The notes under the pieces: generated by a model
The model's database searches: none
The model's input: the letters and a program-made list of their open reading frames with translations, nothing else
Told to the model about the DNA's origin: nothing
Part shown: in pieces, positions 8,406-16,418 of the stretch
How the letters are laid out: every line of letters begins with the position of its first letter
Numbering within the stretch: position 1 is the stretch's first letter
Position numbers and translations under genes: made by a program
Assembly: GCF_002944405.1 (NCBI RefSeq)
Contig: NZ_CP024307.1
Location: forward strand, 1,198,501-1,262,500
DNA length: 64,000 nucleotides
Reading direction: 5' to 3'
From: Sinorhizobium fredii
GTDB taxonomy: Bacteria > Pseudomonadota > Alphaproteobacteria > Rhizobiales > Rhizobiaceae

Positions 8406-10004
8406 ATGCTGACCGATCATTTCCGCCCGCAGTCCTTTAACGGGATCGATGACATCGTCATCGTCGGCGGCGGCCTTGCCGGGCTTTTCTGCGCGCTGAA
8501 GCTGGCGCCGCGGCCCGTTACCATTCTTGCCGCCGCGCCGATCGGCCACGGCGCCTCCTCCGCCTGGGCACAAGGCGGCATTGCCGCGGCAATGAGCACG
8601 GGCGACACCGTCGAGAAACACGTCGCCGACACGGTCGCCGCCGGCGCCGGCATCGTCGACGAGAAGATGACACGGATGATGGTCGCCGAAGGCCCGGCGC
8701 GCATCCACGACCTGCTTGAATACGGCGTGCCCTTCGACCGGGATCTCGAGGGCAAGCTGATCCTGTCGCGCGAGGCTGCGCATTCCGAGCGGCGCATCGT
8801 GCGCGTCAAGGGCGACATGGCCGGCAAGGCGATCATGGAGGCGTTGATCGCCGCGGTGCGCAACACCCCGTCGATCCGCGTGATCGAAGGCTATGTGGTC
8901 GAGGAGCTGGTGCGCGAGGGCCGCTTCATCTCCGGCGTCGTGGCGCGGCCGGATGCCGGCCAGTCGAAGACACGCGTATCCTTTCCGGCGCGCGCCGTGG
9001 TGCTTTGCTCCGGCGGCGTCGGTCACCTTTACGCCGTCACCACCAATCCCTGGGAAGCCTGCGGCCAGGGCGTCGGCATGGCGGCACGGGCAGGCGCCAT
9101 CATCGCCGATCCGGAATTCGTGCAGTTCCACCCCACCGCTATCAATATCGGCAAGGATCCGGCGCCGCTCGCGACCGAGGCTCTGCGCGGCGACGGTGCG
9201 ATCCTCGTCAATTCGAAGGGCCGCCGCTTCATGCTCGATATCCATCCGGATGGCGAGCTCGCGCCGCGTGACGTCGTATCCCGCGGCGTCTTTGACGAAG
9301 TGAAGGCCGGGCGCGGCGCCTTTCTCGACTGCACCAAGGCGGTCGGCAGGGACTTCCCGGACCTGTTCCCGACCGTCTACGCTTCCTGCATGGCGGCCGG
9401 CATCGATCCGGTGACGCAACCGATCCCAGTCGCGCCGGCGGTCCATTACCACATGGGCGGCGTGCTGACGGATGGGGAGGGCCGCACCTCGATCGATGGC
9501 CTCTGGGCGGCCGGCGAGGTGACCTCGACCGGCGTCCATGGCGCCAATCGGCTTGCCTCCAACTCCCTGCTCGAGGCGGTCGTCTTCGCGGCCCGGATTG
9601 CCGAAAACATCAAGGGCACGCTCCCCGCACCGAAGCTCACGGAATGGGGCGACAATGCCGGCGAGAATGACGATCCGGTGACCGTTGAGGACAGCCCACC
9701 CTTCAGGCGGCTGCGCGGTCTGATGAGCGAGTGCGTCGGCGTGGTGCGCACGCGCGAAAGCCTGCTGCACGCGATCCGCGAGATCGCCGAACTGGAGCGG
9801 GTCAATACGCGGCTGCGCTTCGCCAATATCATCACCACGGCCAAGCTCATCGCGGTCGCCGCCCTGCAGCGGGCCGAAAGCCGCGGCGGCCATTTCCGCG
9901 CCGATTGCCCGGCCGAACGCCCGGAATGGCAGCGGCGCACCTATCTGACGCTCGCACAGGCGGAGCGCCTCGCCGCCGAGGCAGCCGAGACGGAGCCGGC
10001 TTGA
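8406..10004 (+). CDS. nadB: L-aspartate oxidase
   Basis: A 532-residue FAD enzyme oxidising L-aspartate to iminoaspartate, which NadA consumes. The dinucleotide-binding motif is [17 protein letters not shown] near residues 18-34. The substrate/flavin signature [15 protein letters not shown] follows, and [21 protein letters not shown] near residue 370 is diagnostic of the succinate dehydrogenase/aspartate oxidase family. Full length, with the C-terminal helical cap. It is preceded by GGAGG at 8390-8394. Its re-oxidation by O2 makes H2O2, close to an oxygen-labile partner. Confidence 0.95.
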   Translation: MLTDHFRPQSFNGIDDIVIVGGGLAGLFCALKLAPRPVTILAAAPIGHGASSAWAQGGIAAAMSTGDTVEKHVADTVAAGAGIVDEKMTRMMVAEGPARIHDLLEYGVPFDRDLEGKLILSREAAHSERRIVRVKGDMAGKAIMEALIAAVRNTPSIRVIEGYVVEELVREGRFISGVVARPDAGQSKTRVSFPARAVVLCSGGVGHLYAVTTNPWEACGQGVGMAARAGAIIADPEFVQFHPTAINIGKDPAPLATEALRGDGAILVNSKGRRFMLDIHPDGELAPRDVVSRGVFDEVKAGRGAFLDCTKAVGRDFPDLFPTVYASCMAAGIDPVTQPIPVAPAVHYHMGGVLTDGEGRTSIDGLWAAGEVTSTGVHGANRLASNSLLEAVVFAARIAENIKGTLPAPKLTEWGDNAGENDDPVTVEDSPPFRRLRGLMSECVGVVRTRESLLHAIREIAELERVNTRLRFANIITTAKLIAVAALQRAESRGGHFRADCPAERPEWQRRTYLTLAQAERLAAEAAETEPA

Positions 10005-10053
10005 GGCCGGCTGTCATTGCCGCAGAGACAACGACGAAATCGGAAAGAAGATC

Positions 10054-10956
10054 ATGACCGTCGCCCTACGTCCGGAACTGCCCGCCCTTCTGGTCGAGGA
10101 GCAGGTGAAATCGGCGCTTCTCGAAGACCTCGGCCGAGCCGGCGACATTACCACTTTGGCGACAATCGGCCTCGATCTGACGGCGACGGCGAATATGAGC
10201 GTGCGCGAGGCGGGCGTCGTCGCCGGGCTGGAACTGGCGCGCACGGCCTTCCGCCTCGTCGATTCTTCGATCCGCTTCGAAGCGTTGGTTGAGGACGGCG
10301 ATCGCGTCGCGCCGGGCACCACGTTCGCCCGGATCTCGGGCCGCGCCCGAGGCGTGCTTTCGGCGGAGCGGGTCGCGCTCAATTTCCTCATGCACCTCTC
10401 GGGGATTGCCAGCTACACGGCGAAGTTCGCCGACGAGATCGCTCACACGGCGGCCAAGGTCTGCTGCACCCGCAAGACCATTCCCGGCCTTCGCGCGTTG
10501 GAGAAATACGCCGTTCGCCTGGGCGGCGGCTCCAATCATCGCTACGGCCTCGATGACGCGGTGCTGATCAAGGACAACCATATCGCCGTCTCCGGCGGCG
10601 TCGCGGGCGCCATCCGCGCGGCCCGCGCCTATTGCGGCCACCTGGTCAAGGTCGAGGTCGAGGTAGACGGGCTGGCACAGATGCGCGAGGCACTGACGGC
10701 CGCGCCCGACGTCATCCTGCTCGACAACATGGGTCCGGACCTCCTGCGCGAGGCGGTGGCTCTCAATGCCGGACATTGGCGGCTGGATGCCGCCGCCTAT
10801 CCCGGCGATCCGAGCCGGACGCGGCTGGAGGCATCTGGCAATGTCAGGATCGAGACGATCCGGGCAATCGCCGAGACCGGCGTCGATTACATCTCGACGT
10901 CGAAGGTCACCATGGCGGCGCCGACGCTCGACATCGGGCTGGACATTTCGATCTGA
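10054..10956 (+). CDS. nadC: Nicotinate-nucleotide pyrophosphorylase (carboxylating)
   Basis: A 300-residue quinolinate phosphoribosyltransferase that turns quinolinate and PRPP into nicotinate mononucleotide, completing the pathway begun by NadB and NadA. Family motifs are LLEDLGRAGDITT near the N terminus, CTRKTIPGLRALEKYAVRLGGG with the conserved Arg/Lys that bind quinolinate, IKDNHIA, and VEVEVD followed by DVILLDNM of the C-terminal barrel. An AAAGAAG ribosome site precedes ATG 10054. It is 49 bp after nadB and belongs to the same operon. Confidence 0.95.
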   Translation: MTVALRPELPALLVEEQVKSALLEDLGRAGDITTLATIGLDLTATANMSVREAGVVAGLELARTAFRLVDSSIRFEALVEDGDRVAPGTTFARISGRARGVLSAERVALNFLMHLSGIASYTAKFADEIAHTAAKVCCTRKTIPGLRALEKYAVRLGGGSNHRYGLDDAVLIKDNHIAVSGGVAGAIRAARAYCGHLVKVEVEVDGLAQMREALTAAPDVILLDNMGPDLLREAVALNAGHWRLDAAAYPGDPSRTRLEASGNVRIETIRAIAETGVDYISTSKVTMAAPTLDIGLDISI

Positions 10957-11045
10957 CGTTGACGGCCAACGGGCTTCCCGGAATTGCCGCGGAACGAGAT
11001 GGGCAACCGCGCGTTGCCCCTCAAACCGACAGCGAGGAAGGATCG

Positions 11046-11567
11046 ATGATGACCAGGGTGATATTCGCGCTCGCCGCTACGGTGGGGCTGGCGGCCGCTG
11101 CCTCGGCGCAACAATCGTCGCAGACAGCGACGGCGGAATTCGTCGGCAAGGATGGCACGGATACCGGACGGGCCACGTTGACGTCCGGCGGCAAGGGTGT
11201 GCTGATCGAGATGGAAGTCAGCGGCCTTCCCAAGGATACATGGGTGGCGTTCCACGTTCACGAAATGGGACGATGTGACGTGGCGGACGGTTTCGAATCC
11301 GCCGGCAAGCATTTCGTCGACGGAAACGAGGGCGCCGAGCACGGCTTTCTTGCCGCACACGGGCCGCATGCCGGTGACATGCCCAACCAATATGTGAGTG
11401 CGGACGGTGTGCTGCGTGCGCAGATTTTCAACAGCTTCGTCTCCCTCGACGACAAGAGGACGGCGATTCGCGGCCGCGCTCTGGTTGTCCATGCACGCTC
11501 GGACGACAATCGCAGCCAGCCCGCCGGAGATGCCGGCGACCGGCTCGCCTGTGCCGTCATTAAATAG
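11046..11567 (+). CDS. sodC: Periplasmic Cu/Zn superoxide dismutase
   Basis: A 173-residue protein with an N-terminal signal peptide (VIFALAATVGLAAAASAQ). The mature part has the Cu/Zn SOD metal ligands: FHVHEMGRCD (copper His pair and the loop Cys), SAGKHF, GPHAGDMPN, and the C-terminal ALVVHARSDDNRSQPAGDAGDRLACAVI with the last copper His, the active-site Arg and the second disulfide Cys. It removes superoxide in the periplasm. Start is ATG 11046 or 11049, after GGAAGG. It follows nadC by 89 bp on the same strand and may be read from the nad promoter. It ends 3 bp before the end of the convergent nadQ. Confidence 0.92.
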   Translation: MMTRVIFALAATVGLAAAASAQQSSQTATAEFVGKDGTDTGRATLTSGGKGVLIEMEVSGLPKDTWVAFHVHEMGRCDVADGFESAGKHFVDGNEGAEHGFLAAHGPHAGDMPNQYVSADGVLRAQIFNSFVSLDDKRTAIRGRALVVHARSDDNRSQPAGDAGDRLACAVIK

Positions 11568-11570
11568 GAA

Positions 11571-12551
11571 TTACCTTCCGCCGACCTTGAGGCCGGGCGC
11601 TGGGCGCTCGTCGAGAATCTGCCGGCGGAATCGAAAGAGCGCGGCCGGCCGGCCGCCGGTGGAGGCAAGGGTCCCTCCCGTCGGCTCGACGAGTTCCGCC
11701 CCCTCGACCAGCCGGCGGAAATTCTGCTTGTGCAGGTGCCGGCCGGAGATCGCCTCGACCGTCGCCTGAAGGTCGGTAAGGGTGAATTCCGGCGGCATCA
11801 ACTCGAAGACCACCGGACGGTATTTGATCTTGCCCCGCAGCCGGGCGACAGCGGTCGCGACGATGCGGCGATGGTCGTGCTGCATCGCCAGCCCGGCGGC
11901 TGGCTTCTCCGACCCACGGCAATGGCCGTCGATCTCCGCCTCACGCACCAGGCCGGCTTCGTAGAGCAGTTCGTAGCGCTCCAGCACGCGCTCCTCGTCC
12001 CATGGGAAATCGTCGAGGCCGAAGGCCAGCCGCACCCGCGACCGGCGCTGCGCAGCCGCGGCCGATCTCTCGTCGCCGTCAGGTCCGGCCTCCCAGCGGG
12101 CGAGTGCAGGCAGGATCGTCTGGTCGAGTAGCTGAGGTCGTCCCTGTCGCCAGTCTTCCCAGGGCAGGTATCCGTACCAGTCCCGCCAATGGGCGCCGGC
12201 CTCCGCCAGTCTCTCGTTGTTTTCAGCATCGGTGCGTGTCAGCGCCAGATAGCCGACGGAGACCATGTGCTTGCCTTCTTCACCCGGCAGGCGCTGGCGA
12301 CCGCGGTCGCCGAAGGTGTAGAGCTGCTCGATATAGCCGAGCTTGAGCGCCGTTCGCTTTTCGACGCGGTCGCGCAGGCTCGCCTCGAAGGTGCGGTGGC
12401 GGGCTGGATCGAAGGGACCGAAGGGCAGGCTGTCGCGTGCGTCGCCGTCCGTTTCGCTCACCGCGAGAATGCGCGGACTGCGATGGACGACGGCGACGAT
12501 CACCGCGTTGAGGCCGATCTCGACGGTGTCCGGCACGCCCTCAGCCCGCAT
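11571..12551 (-). CDS. nadQ: NadQ-like NAD biosynthesis regulator (Nudix-like plus winged HTH)
   Basis: A 326-residue protein whose N-terminal half is Nudix-like (IGLNAVIVAVV, then SLPFGPFDP and FGDRGR). The segment where the Nudix box belongs reads roughly LRDRVEKRTALKLG and lacks the catalytic REUxEE glutamates, as expected for a ligand sensor rather than an enzyme. The C-terminal third (FTLTDLQATVEAISG, KQNFRRLVEGAELVEPTGG) reads as the winged-helix DNA-binding region of NrtR/NadQ regulators. Such proteins control de novo NAD synthesis. ATG 12551 overlaps the phosphatase stop by 11 bp; an upstream in-frame extension is rejected. It is the last gene of the ygfZ operon and converges on sodC. 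Confidence 0.82.
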   Translation of the reverse strand: MRAEGVPDTVEIGLNAVIVAVVHRSPRILAVSETDGDARDSLPFGPFDPARHRTFEASLRDRVEKRTALKLGYIEQLYTFGDRGRQRLPGEEGKHMVSVGYLALTRTDAENNERLAEAGAHWRDWYGYLPWEDWRQGRPQLLDQTILPALARWEAGPDGDERSAAAAQRRSRVRLAFGLDDFPWDEERVLERYELLYEAGLVREAEIDGHCRGSEKPAAGLAMQHDHRRIVATAVARLRGKIKYRPVVFELMPPEFTLTDLQATVEAISGRHLHKQNFRRLVEGAELVEPTGGTLASTGGRPAALFRFRRQILDERPAPGLKVGGR

Positions 12552-13080
12552 GACGGCGATTTTCCGGGAGGAGAGATAGCAGGAAGGGAGCATTGCCGTC
12601 GGCATCCGCGCCGCGGCCGATCGCCCGCACCGCGGCGACGAGCCTTCCTTTTCGCGACAGCGCATCGTCTCCGATCTCGATGATGCGTGCATTCGGCGTG
12701 GCGAAGGGCGAGGCGAGCCGCAGGCGTCGGGCCAGCGCGTCGTCGTCCTGGTCCGGCTCGACGGCGAGCGCCGCGATCAGCGCCGCGGCGGGCGAGCGCG
12801 AGACGCCCATCCAGCAATGGACGAGCAGCGGCCGCGAGCGGTCCCACTTGCGGGCGAAATCGATCATCTGTGCGACATGCATTTCCTGGGGCGCGATCAG
12901 TTCGCCCGTTCCCGCAAAGCTGATGTCGTTGACGCCGATCGTCAGATGCTTGTCTCGATCGATAATGCCGGGGCGGTGAAAATCCTGTCCCTTGGCCACC
13001 AGGCTCAGCATTTCGCGGCATCCGTGGCGGACAGCCATTTCGGCGATACGGCCGAGCGGAGAGACGATGATGCCTGCCAT
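12541..13080 (-). CDS. Tyrosine-type (Cys-based) protein phosphatase family protein
   Basis: A 179-residue soluble protein with the CX5R phosphatase signature VHCWMGVSRSPAAA: nucleophile Cys89, phosphate-binding Arg95, and Ser/Thr after the loop. A preceding conserved Asp (GVNDIS, Asp52) could be the general acid. Such proteins hydrolyse phosphotyrosine or small phosphoesters; the substrate is unknown. It starts one base after the HD-gene stop and its own stop lies inside the start of nadQ, so all three are translationally linked. The presence of a dual-specificity-like phosphatase next to a nucleotide phosphohydrolase may point to small-molecule rather than protein substrates; this is inference. 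Confidence 0.8.
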   Translation of the reverse strand: MAGIIVSPLGRIAEMAVRHGCREMLSLVAKGQDFHRPGIIDRDKHLTIGVNDISFAGTGELIAPQEMHVAQMIDFARKWDRSRPLLVHCWMGVSRSPAAALIAALAVEPDQDDDALARRLRLASPFATPNARIIEIGDDALSRKGRLVAAVRAIGRGADADGNAPFLLSLLPENRRHAG

Positions 13081-13081
13081 C

Positions 13082-13690
13082 TCAGGCCTCCTGGCTCAAC
13101 TTGGCGCGCTCCGCCTCGAGAAACGTGAAGCGCTCGGCGAAAAGCCGTTGCGCATCGACCGCTGGCAGGGGGGTGATCAGCAGCGTCTCACGCGTGACCC
13201 CGCGCGGCTGGCCGAAGAACTTGCGCGCCTCCTCGGGCGAGAAGCCGGCAAGTTCGGTCGCCTCGAAATAGGCGGCGACGCGATCGGCCTTCTTGATCCG
13301 CTCCTTGAGCTCCTTGGGCGTATGCGGAGGCAGGCCGAAGCGCAGATGGACGGCGCTTTCGAGCCGTTTCTCCACCGCCTTGTATCCGCCGCCGACCACC
13401 GCCTTGAAGGGCGAGATCATGTCGCCGATCACATATTCGGGCGCATCATGAAGAAGCGCCATCAGGCAGTCGGCCGCGTTGCAACGGTTGGTGCGGCGAA
13501 AAATGTCTTCGACCATCAGGCTGTGCTGGGCGACGGAAAAGGCGTGGTCGCCAGTCGTTTGCCCGTTCCAACGAGCCACCCGCGCAAGGCCGTGGGCAAT
13601 GTCGGAAAGCTCGACGTCGAGTGGCGAGGGATCGAGCAGATCGAGCCTCCGGCCGGAAAGCATCCGCTGCCACGCGCGTGCATTCATCAT
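13082..13690 (-). CDS. HD-domain phosphohydrolase of the YfbR type
   Basis: A 202-residue soluble HD protein with the motif order H (SVAQHSLMVEDIF), HD plus E (LMALLHDAPEYVIGDMISPFK) and a later D (IKKADRVAAYFEATEL), as in YfbR, a 5'-deoxynucleotidase. The first part, ARWNGQTTGDHAFSVAQHS, is also typical. The substrate here is not known. ATG 13690 overlaps the ygfZ stop (ATGA). It is the second gene of ygfZ-HD-phosphatase-nadQ. Confidence 0.82.
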   Translation of the reverse strand: MMNARAWQRMLSGRRLDLLDPSPLDVELSDIAHGLARVARWNGQTTGDHAFSVAQHSLMVEDIFRRTNRCNAADCLMALLHDAPEYVIGDMISPFKAVVGGGYKAVEKRLESAVHLRFGLPPHTPKELKERIKKADRVAAYFEATELAGFSPEEARKFFGQPRGVTRETLLITPLPAVDAQRLFAERFTFLEAERAKLSQEA

Positions 13691-14535
13691 GCGCTCGCCT
13701 CGTCCGCCTCGGCGGGAAAGGCAAGGCCGGTCCAGCCGGGCAATGTCAAGCTAACCGGCACGTCACCGGCGAGAATGGTATCGCCCTTGGCGATGGCTTC
13801 GCCGGCCTTGTCGATGCGGACGATCGCCAGTCCCGCCTTGTCCTGGACGGTCCCAAGCAAGCCGATCGGGCGGCCGCCGATCGAAAGGCTGGTGCCCGTC
13901 GGCGGGAGGTCGGCTTGGCCGGAAACGATGACCACACGACGCCGCGCCGTGCCGCGATGCTGCATCCTCGAGACGACCTCCTGGCCGACATAGCAGCCCT
14001 TGCGGAAGGAGAGACCGCCGTTCAGATCCATCAGCACGTCATGCGGAAAGGCATCCTGCAGCGGGTAGTCCCGCTCCGAAACGGCGATACCAGCTTCGAT
14101 CCGCAGCCGGTCGTATTCGGCGACGCTCGCCTCTGCTCCGGCGAGTTCGCGATAGAGGCGGAACACGGACATGCCTGCCTTCTCGAACCGGTGGTCCCGA
14201 TAGCTGCCCTCGGGCCGTGCCTCCCCGAAGACGACAGTCACCGGGGAGGGTGAGAGGAGAGAGAGTTCCACTGCCGACCTCAGCTTGTACAGGGTCAGCC
14301 GCTTCAACAGCGCGTCAGCTTGGTCGCGGGACGTTTCCAACCGTAACCTCCCTTCATCGCGCGAGATCAGGAAGTCGAAAAAGATCTTGCCCTGCGGCGT
14401 CAGCAGCGCCCCCGGTCTCACTTCGTCTGCGGCCAGTGCGCCGATGTCGGTCGTCACCAGCCCCTGCAGCAACGCTTCAGCGTCCTTGCCGGAAACGCTG
14501 ATCAGCGCGCGATCCTCGAGGCGAAGTTTGGGCAT
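13687..14535 (-). CDS. ygfZ: Folate-binding Fe-S cluster maintenance protein YgfZ
   Basis: A 282-residue GcvT-like protein carrying the YgfZ signature KGCYVGQEVVSR (Lys179-Gly-Cys181), which distinguishes it from aminomethyltransferase GcvT. YgfZ uses tetrahydrofolate and helps keep certain Fe-S enzymes functional under oxidative conditions. Start ATG 14535 matches family length; the frame continues upstream into repeat DNA and is rejected. It heads the operon that ends with nadQ. NadA, made by the opposing operon, is itself a 4Fe-4S enzyme; whether YgfZ serves it is untested inference. Confidence 0.9.
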   Translation of the reverse strand: MPKLRLEDRALISVSGKDAEALLQGLVTTDIGALAADEVRPGALLTPQGKIFFDFLISRDEGRLRLETSRDQADALLKRLTLYKLRSAVELSLLSPSPVTVVFGEARPEGSYRDHRFEKAGMSVFRLYRELAGAEASVAEYDRLRIEAGIAVSERDYPLQDAFPHDVLMDLNGGLSFRKGCYVGQEVVSRMQHRGTARRRVVIVSGQADLPPTGTSLSIGGRPIGLLGTVQDKAGLAIVRIDKAGEAIAKGDTILAGDVPVSLTLPGWTGLAFPAEADEASA

Positions 14536-14598
14536 GGTTTCGAATCCCGTTCTCTTTGACGAAGAGGTAGGATTTCCGCTGCTGTAGGGCAAGCGCGC

Positions 14599-14765
14599 AA
14601 AGCGGGATGAGGAAAAGTGCGAAGCGGTTTTCCGCCCGCATACCGCGTCCGAATCTAAAAGCGGGATGAGGAAAAGTGCGAAGCGGTTTTCCGCCCGCAT
14701 ACCGCGTCCGAATTTAAAAGCGGGATGAGGAAAAGTGCGAAGCGGTTTTCCGCCCGCATCCCGCC
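14599..14765. repeat. Three tandem copies of a 59-bp palindromic unit
   Basis: Units begin at 14599, 14658 and 14717 with an exact 59-bp period and differ at only a few positions (for example AATCTA versus AATTTA at the junctions). Each unit carries GGAAAA and TTTTCC in opposite orientation, and the last copy has matching ends GCGGGATG and CATCCCGC, so each can fold into a stem-loop. It lies in the 5' region of ygfZ, between ygfZ and a convergent-side hypothetical gene. The core resembles a dispersed intergenic palindrome common in Rhizobiaceae; the family name was not determined. Confidence 0.85.
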
Positions 14766-14784
14766 TGAAGCCATTGAGAAACGG

Positions 14785-15531
14785 TCAATCGCCGGCGACG
14801 AAGAACTTCCACTGGCCGTCGGGAGCAATCCCGACGCGGTAAAAGTTGTAGTTGCCCAATTCTTCCATGCCGGCGAAATCGCCGGCGGTCACCAGCCGGA
14901 AGAGGTCGACCTTCTCCGGAGGGGTCAAGGAAGACAAGGGTTTTTCGGCGAAATAGGGCCAGACATAAGCTTCCTCCGGCGTGCCCTTGTCGGCAAGGAC
15001 GAAGCCGGTCGACAGAACATCGAGCAGGATCGCAAGAATTTCGACACCGTCCTGGTCGCCGGACAAGCCCTTCAAAATTGCGATCGGATCTTCATCGCCG
15101 CCGCTGCCGCTGACCTGGGTTTGGGTCGGCCCTTTGCCGAGCAGCGGGCGCAGCCGCTCGATGTCGCCGGAGGCGGCTGCCTCGACGATCAGTTCGCGCA
15201 TGCGGGCGACCGGTTCAGGAATTTTCGAAACATCGGACAAAACCTCGACCGGCTGGACCACTTCCGGCGCGGCATCCTTGGTCTCGGTCGCGGCCTTGTC
15301 GACCAGCGGATCCGGCATCGGAATTTCAAGCGGCTCTTCCGGTTCGGCTTCGGGCGTCTCGGCCGGTGCCGCGTTCTCCGCGCTGTCGCTCGGAGCGGTA
15401 GGGGGAGCGCCATTGAGCTCGCTTAAGGCGAATGCAGCCGGAGCCGCCATCGGGACGTAAGGAACGGCCCCCGCCAGCAACAGCATGACGAGGCGCACCG
15501 CTCTGGCACGGCCTGCAAGGATCCGGGTCAT
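14785..15531 (-). CDS. Secreted hypothetical protein with acidic Pro/Glu linker
   Basis: A 248-residue protein with a signal peptide (VRLVMLLLAGAVPYVPMAAPAAFA). A low-complexity Ala/Pro/Glu segment follows to about residue 90, then a folded domain (VARMRELIVEAAASGDIERLRPLLG ... FYRVGIAPDGQWKFFVAGD). Not recognised beyond being a likely rhizobial conserved periplasmic protein; the middle part (AASGDIERLRPLL) reads like a short helical repeat of the ankyrin/Sel1 sort, without certainty. An AGGA ribosome site precedes ATG 15531. It is 14 bp downstream of the small gene at 15546-15815 and probably co-transcribed. Confidence 0.65.
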   Translation of the reverse strand: MTRILAGRARAVRLVMLLLAGAVPYVPMAAPAAFALSELNGAPPTAPSDSAENAAPAETPEAEPEEPLEIPMPDPLVDKAATETKDAAPEVVQPVEVLSDVSKIPEPVARMRELIVEAAASGDIERLRPLLGKGPTQTQVSGSGGDEDPIAILKGLSGDQDGVEILAILLDVLSTGFVLADKGTPEEAYVWPYFAEKPLSSLTPPEKVDLFRLVTAGDFAGMEELGNYNFYRVGIAPDGQWKFFVAGD

Positions 15532-15545
15532 GGGCAGTCCTGATG

Positions 15546-15815
15546 CTATTGGATTGACCGCTGTGGCGAGAACTCTCCGGCGAGCATGCGCTCGCGAAGC
15601 GAATTCAGCATGGCCTCGGCGCCGTCTTCGCCATGCAGCCGAATGGTTTCCCGCATGGCCAGTGCTATCGCCGCGTCGGCAATGATTTCCGGCTCGATCC
15701 CATCCGCCATGCCGTCCGCCCAGGCTTCGTTCTGGTGTTCCAGAGCCGCCTGCATTTTCTCGTGAACGATCATGTCGTCGATGTCGGTCAGGCTTGGTTC
15801 CATCATTCGTTCCAT
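15546..15815 (-). CDS. Small acidic hypothetical protein
   Basis: An 89-residue protein beginning MERMMEPSLTDIDDM, rich in Met, Glu, Ala and Asp, predicted helical and cytoplasmic, with no recognised domain. A GGAAG ribosome site sits 5 bases before ATG 15815; the Met at 15803 is an alternative start. It directly precedes the secreted hypothetical gene, so the two likely form a transcription unit. Codon use looks like that of its neighbours. Confidence 0.6.
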   Translation of the reverse strand: MERMMEPSLTDIDDMIVHEKMQAALEHQNEAWADGMADGIEPEIIADAAIALAMRETIRLHGEDGAEAMLNSLRERMLAGEFSPQRSIQ

Positions 15816-15974
15816 GCGGCTTCCATCACGTGCAGTTGGTCAACCTAGCGCCTCTCCGCTGAACCGCAACTGAACGGGCAGACAGGCCGGCTACTTCTTA
15901 CCACTCTCTTAACGGACTTTAGCAGCCTTTTCCCGAAACGACACGGGCCGGCGGAAAAAGAGGTTAATATCTCC

Positions 15975-16418
15975 CTAATTTCCAAAGCGCGCGACGATTT
16001 CGGAAGCGAGTGTTGCACCTTCGGCACGGTATCGCTCTTCGGCGAGCGTCGCGGGCTCCGTGCATGCCGTATAGACCGAGGCGAAGGTTCTGTACCCGCG
16101 GTTGAAAGCGGCGGTCATGCGCTCGCGCCGCTTCGGCTCGTCGGCAGTCTCCTTGTCGATCAATTCCTGCATAGAGCGTCGCCAGCTGTCTTCCGGCTGG
16201 TTGAGGCAGAGATTGCGCAGATAATGGACCGACCCGAGGATCTCCGCCAGACGGACGAGGCGCTGCTCATAGGGCGGCGGCTTGTCTTCGACCGGGGGCG
16301 GAGCAGCGGTTTGCGCGTCCTGAGGAGCAGGGGCTGCCTCCTGTGCGGCCGCCCCTGCCGCGATAGCGAGCGCGGTGCCGGCCAGGACAAGTCGGAAGAT
16401 GAAGGACGCAATGATCAT
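15975..16418 (-). CDS. TIGR02301 family secreted protein
   Basis: A 147-residue protein with a signal peptide (FIFRLVLAGTALAIAAGAAAQ), a Pro/Ala-rich spacer, and the domain with VRLAEILGSVHYLRNLCLNQPEDSWRRSM followed by a second Cys (VYTACTEPA). This matches the rhizobial family TIGR02301, of unknown function; the two Cys could form a periplasmic disulfide. Start ATG 16418 overlaps the Nudix-gene stop (ATGA); the upstream extension seen in frame has no signal peptide and is rejected. The pairing with a Nudix hydrolase gene appears conserved in related bacteria, from memory. Confidence 0.75.
   Translation of the reverse strand: MIIASFIFRLVLAGTALAIAAGAAAQEAAPAPQDAQTAAPPPVEDKPPPYEQRLVRLAEILGSVHYLRNLCLNQPEDSWRRSMQELIDKETADEPKRRERMTAAFNRGYRTFASVYTACTEPATLAEERYRAEGATLASEIVARFGN

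Noticed and set aside
7998..9893. 631-codon minus-strand frame opposite nadA/nadB
   Set aside because: Overlaps two highly conserved enzymes and shows no domain.
14599..14765. CRISPR array
   Set aside because: Units are contiguous with a 59-bp period and no unique spacers; no cas gene nearby.
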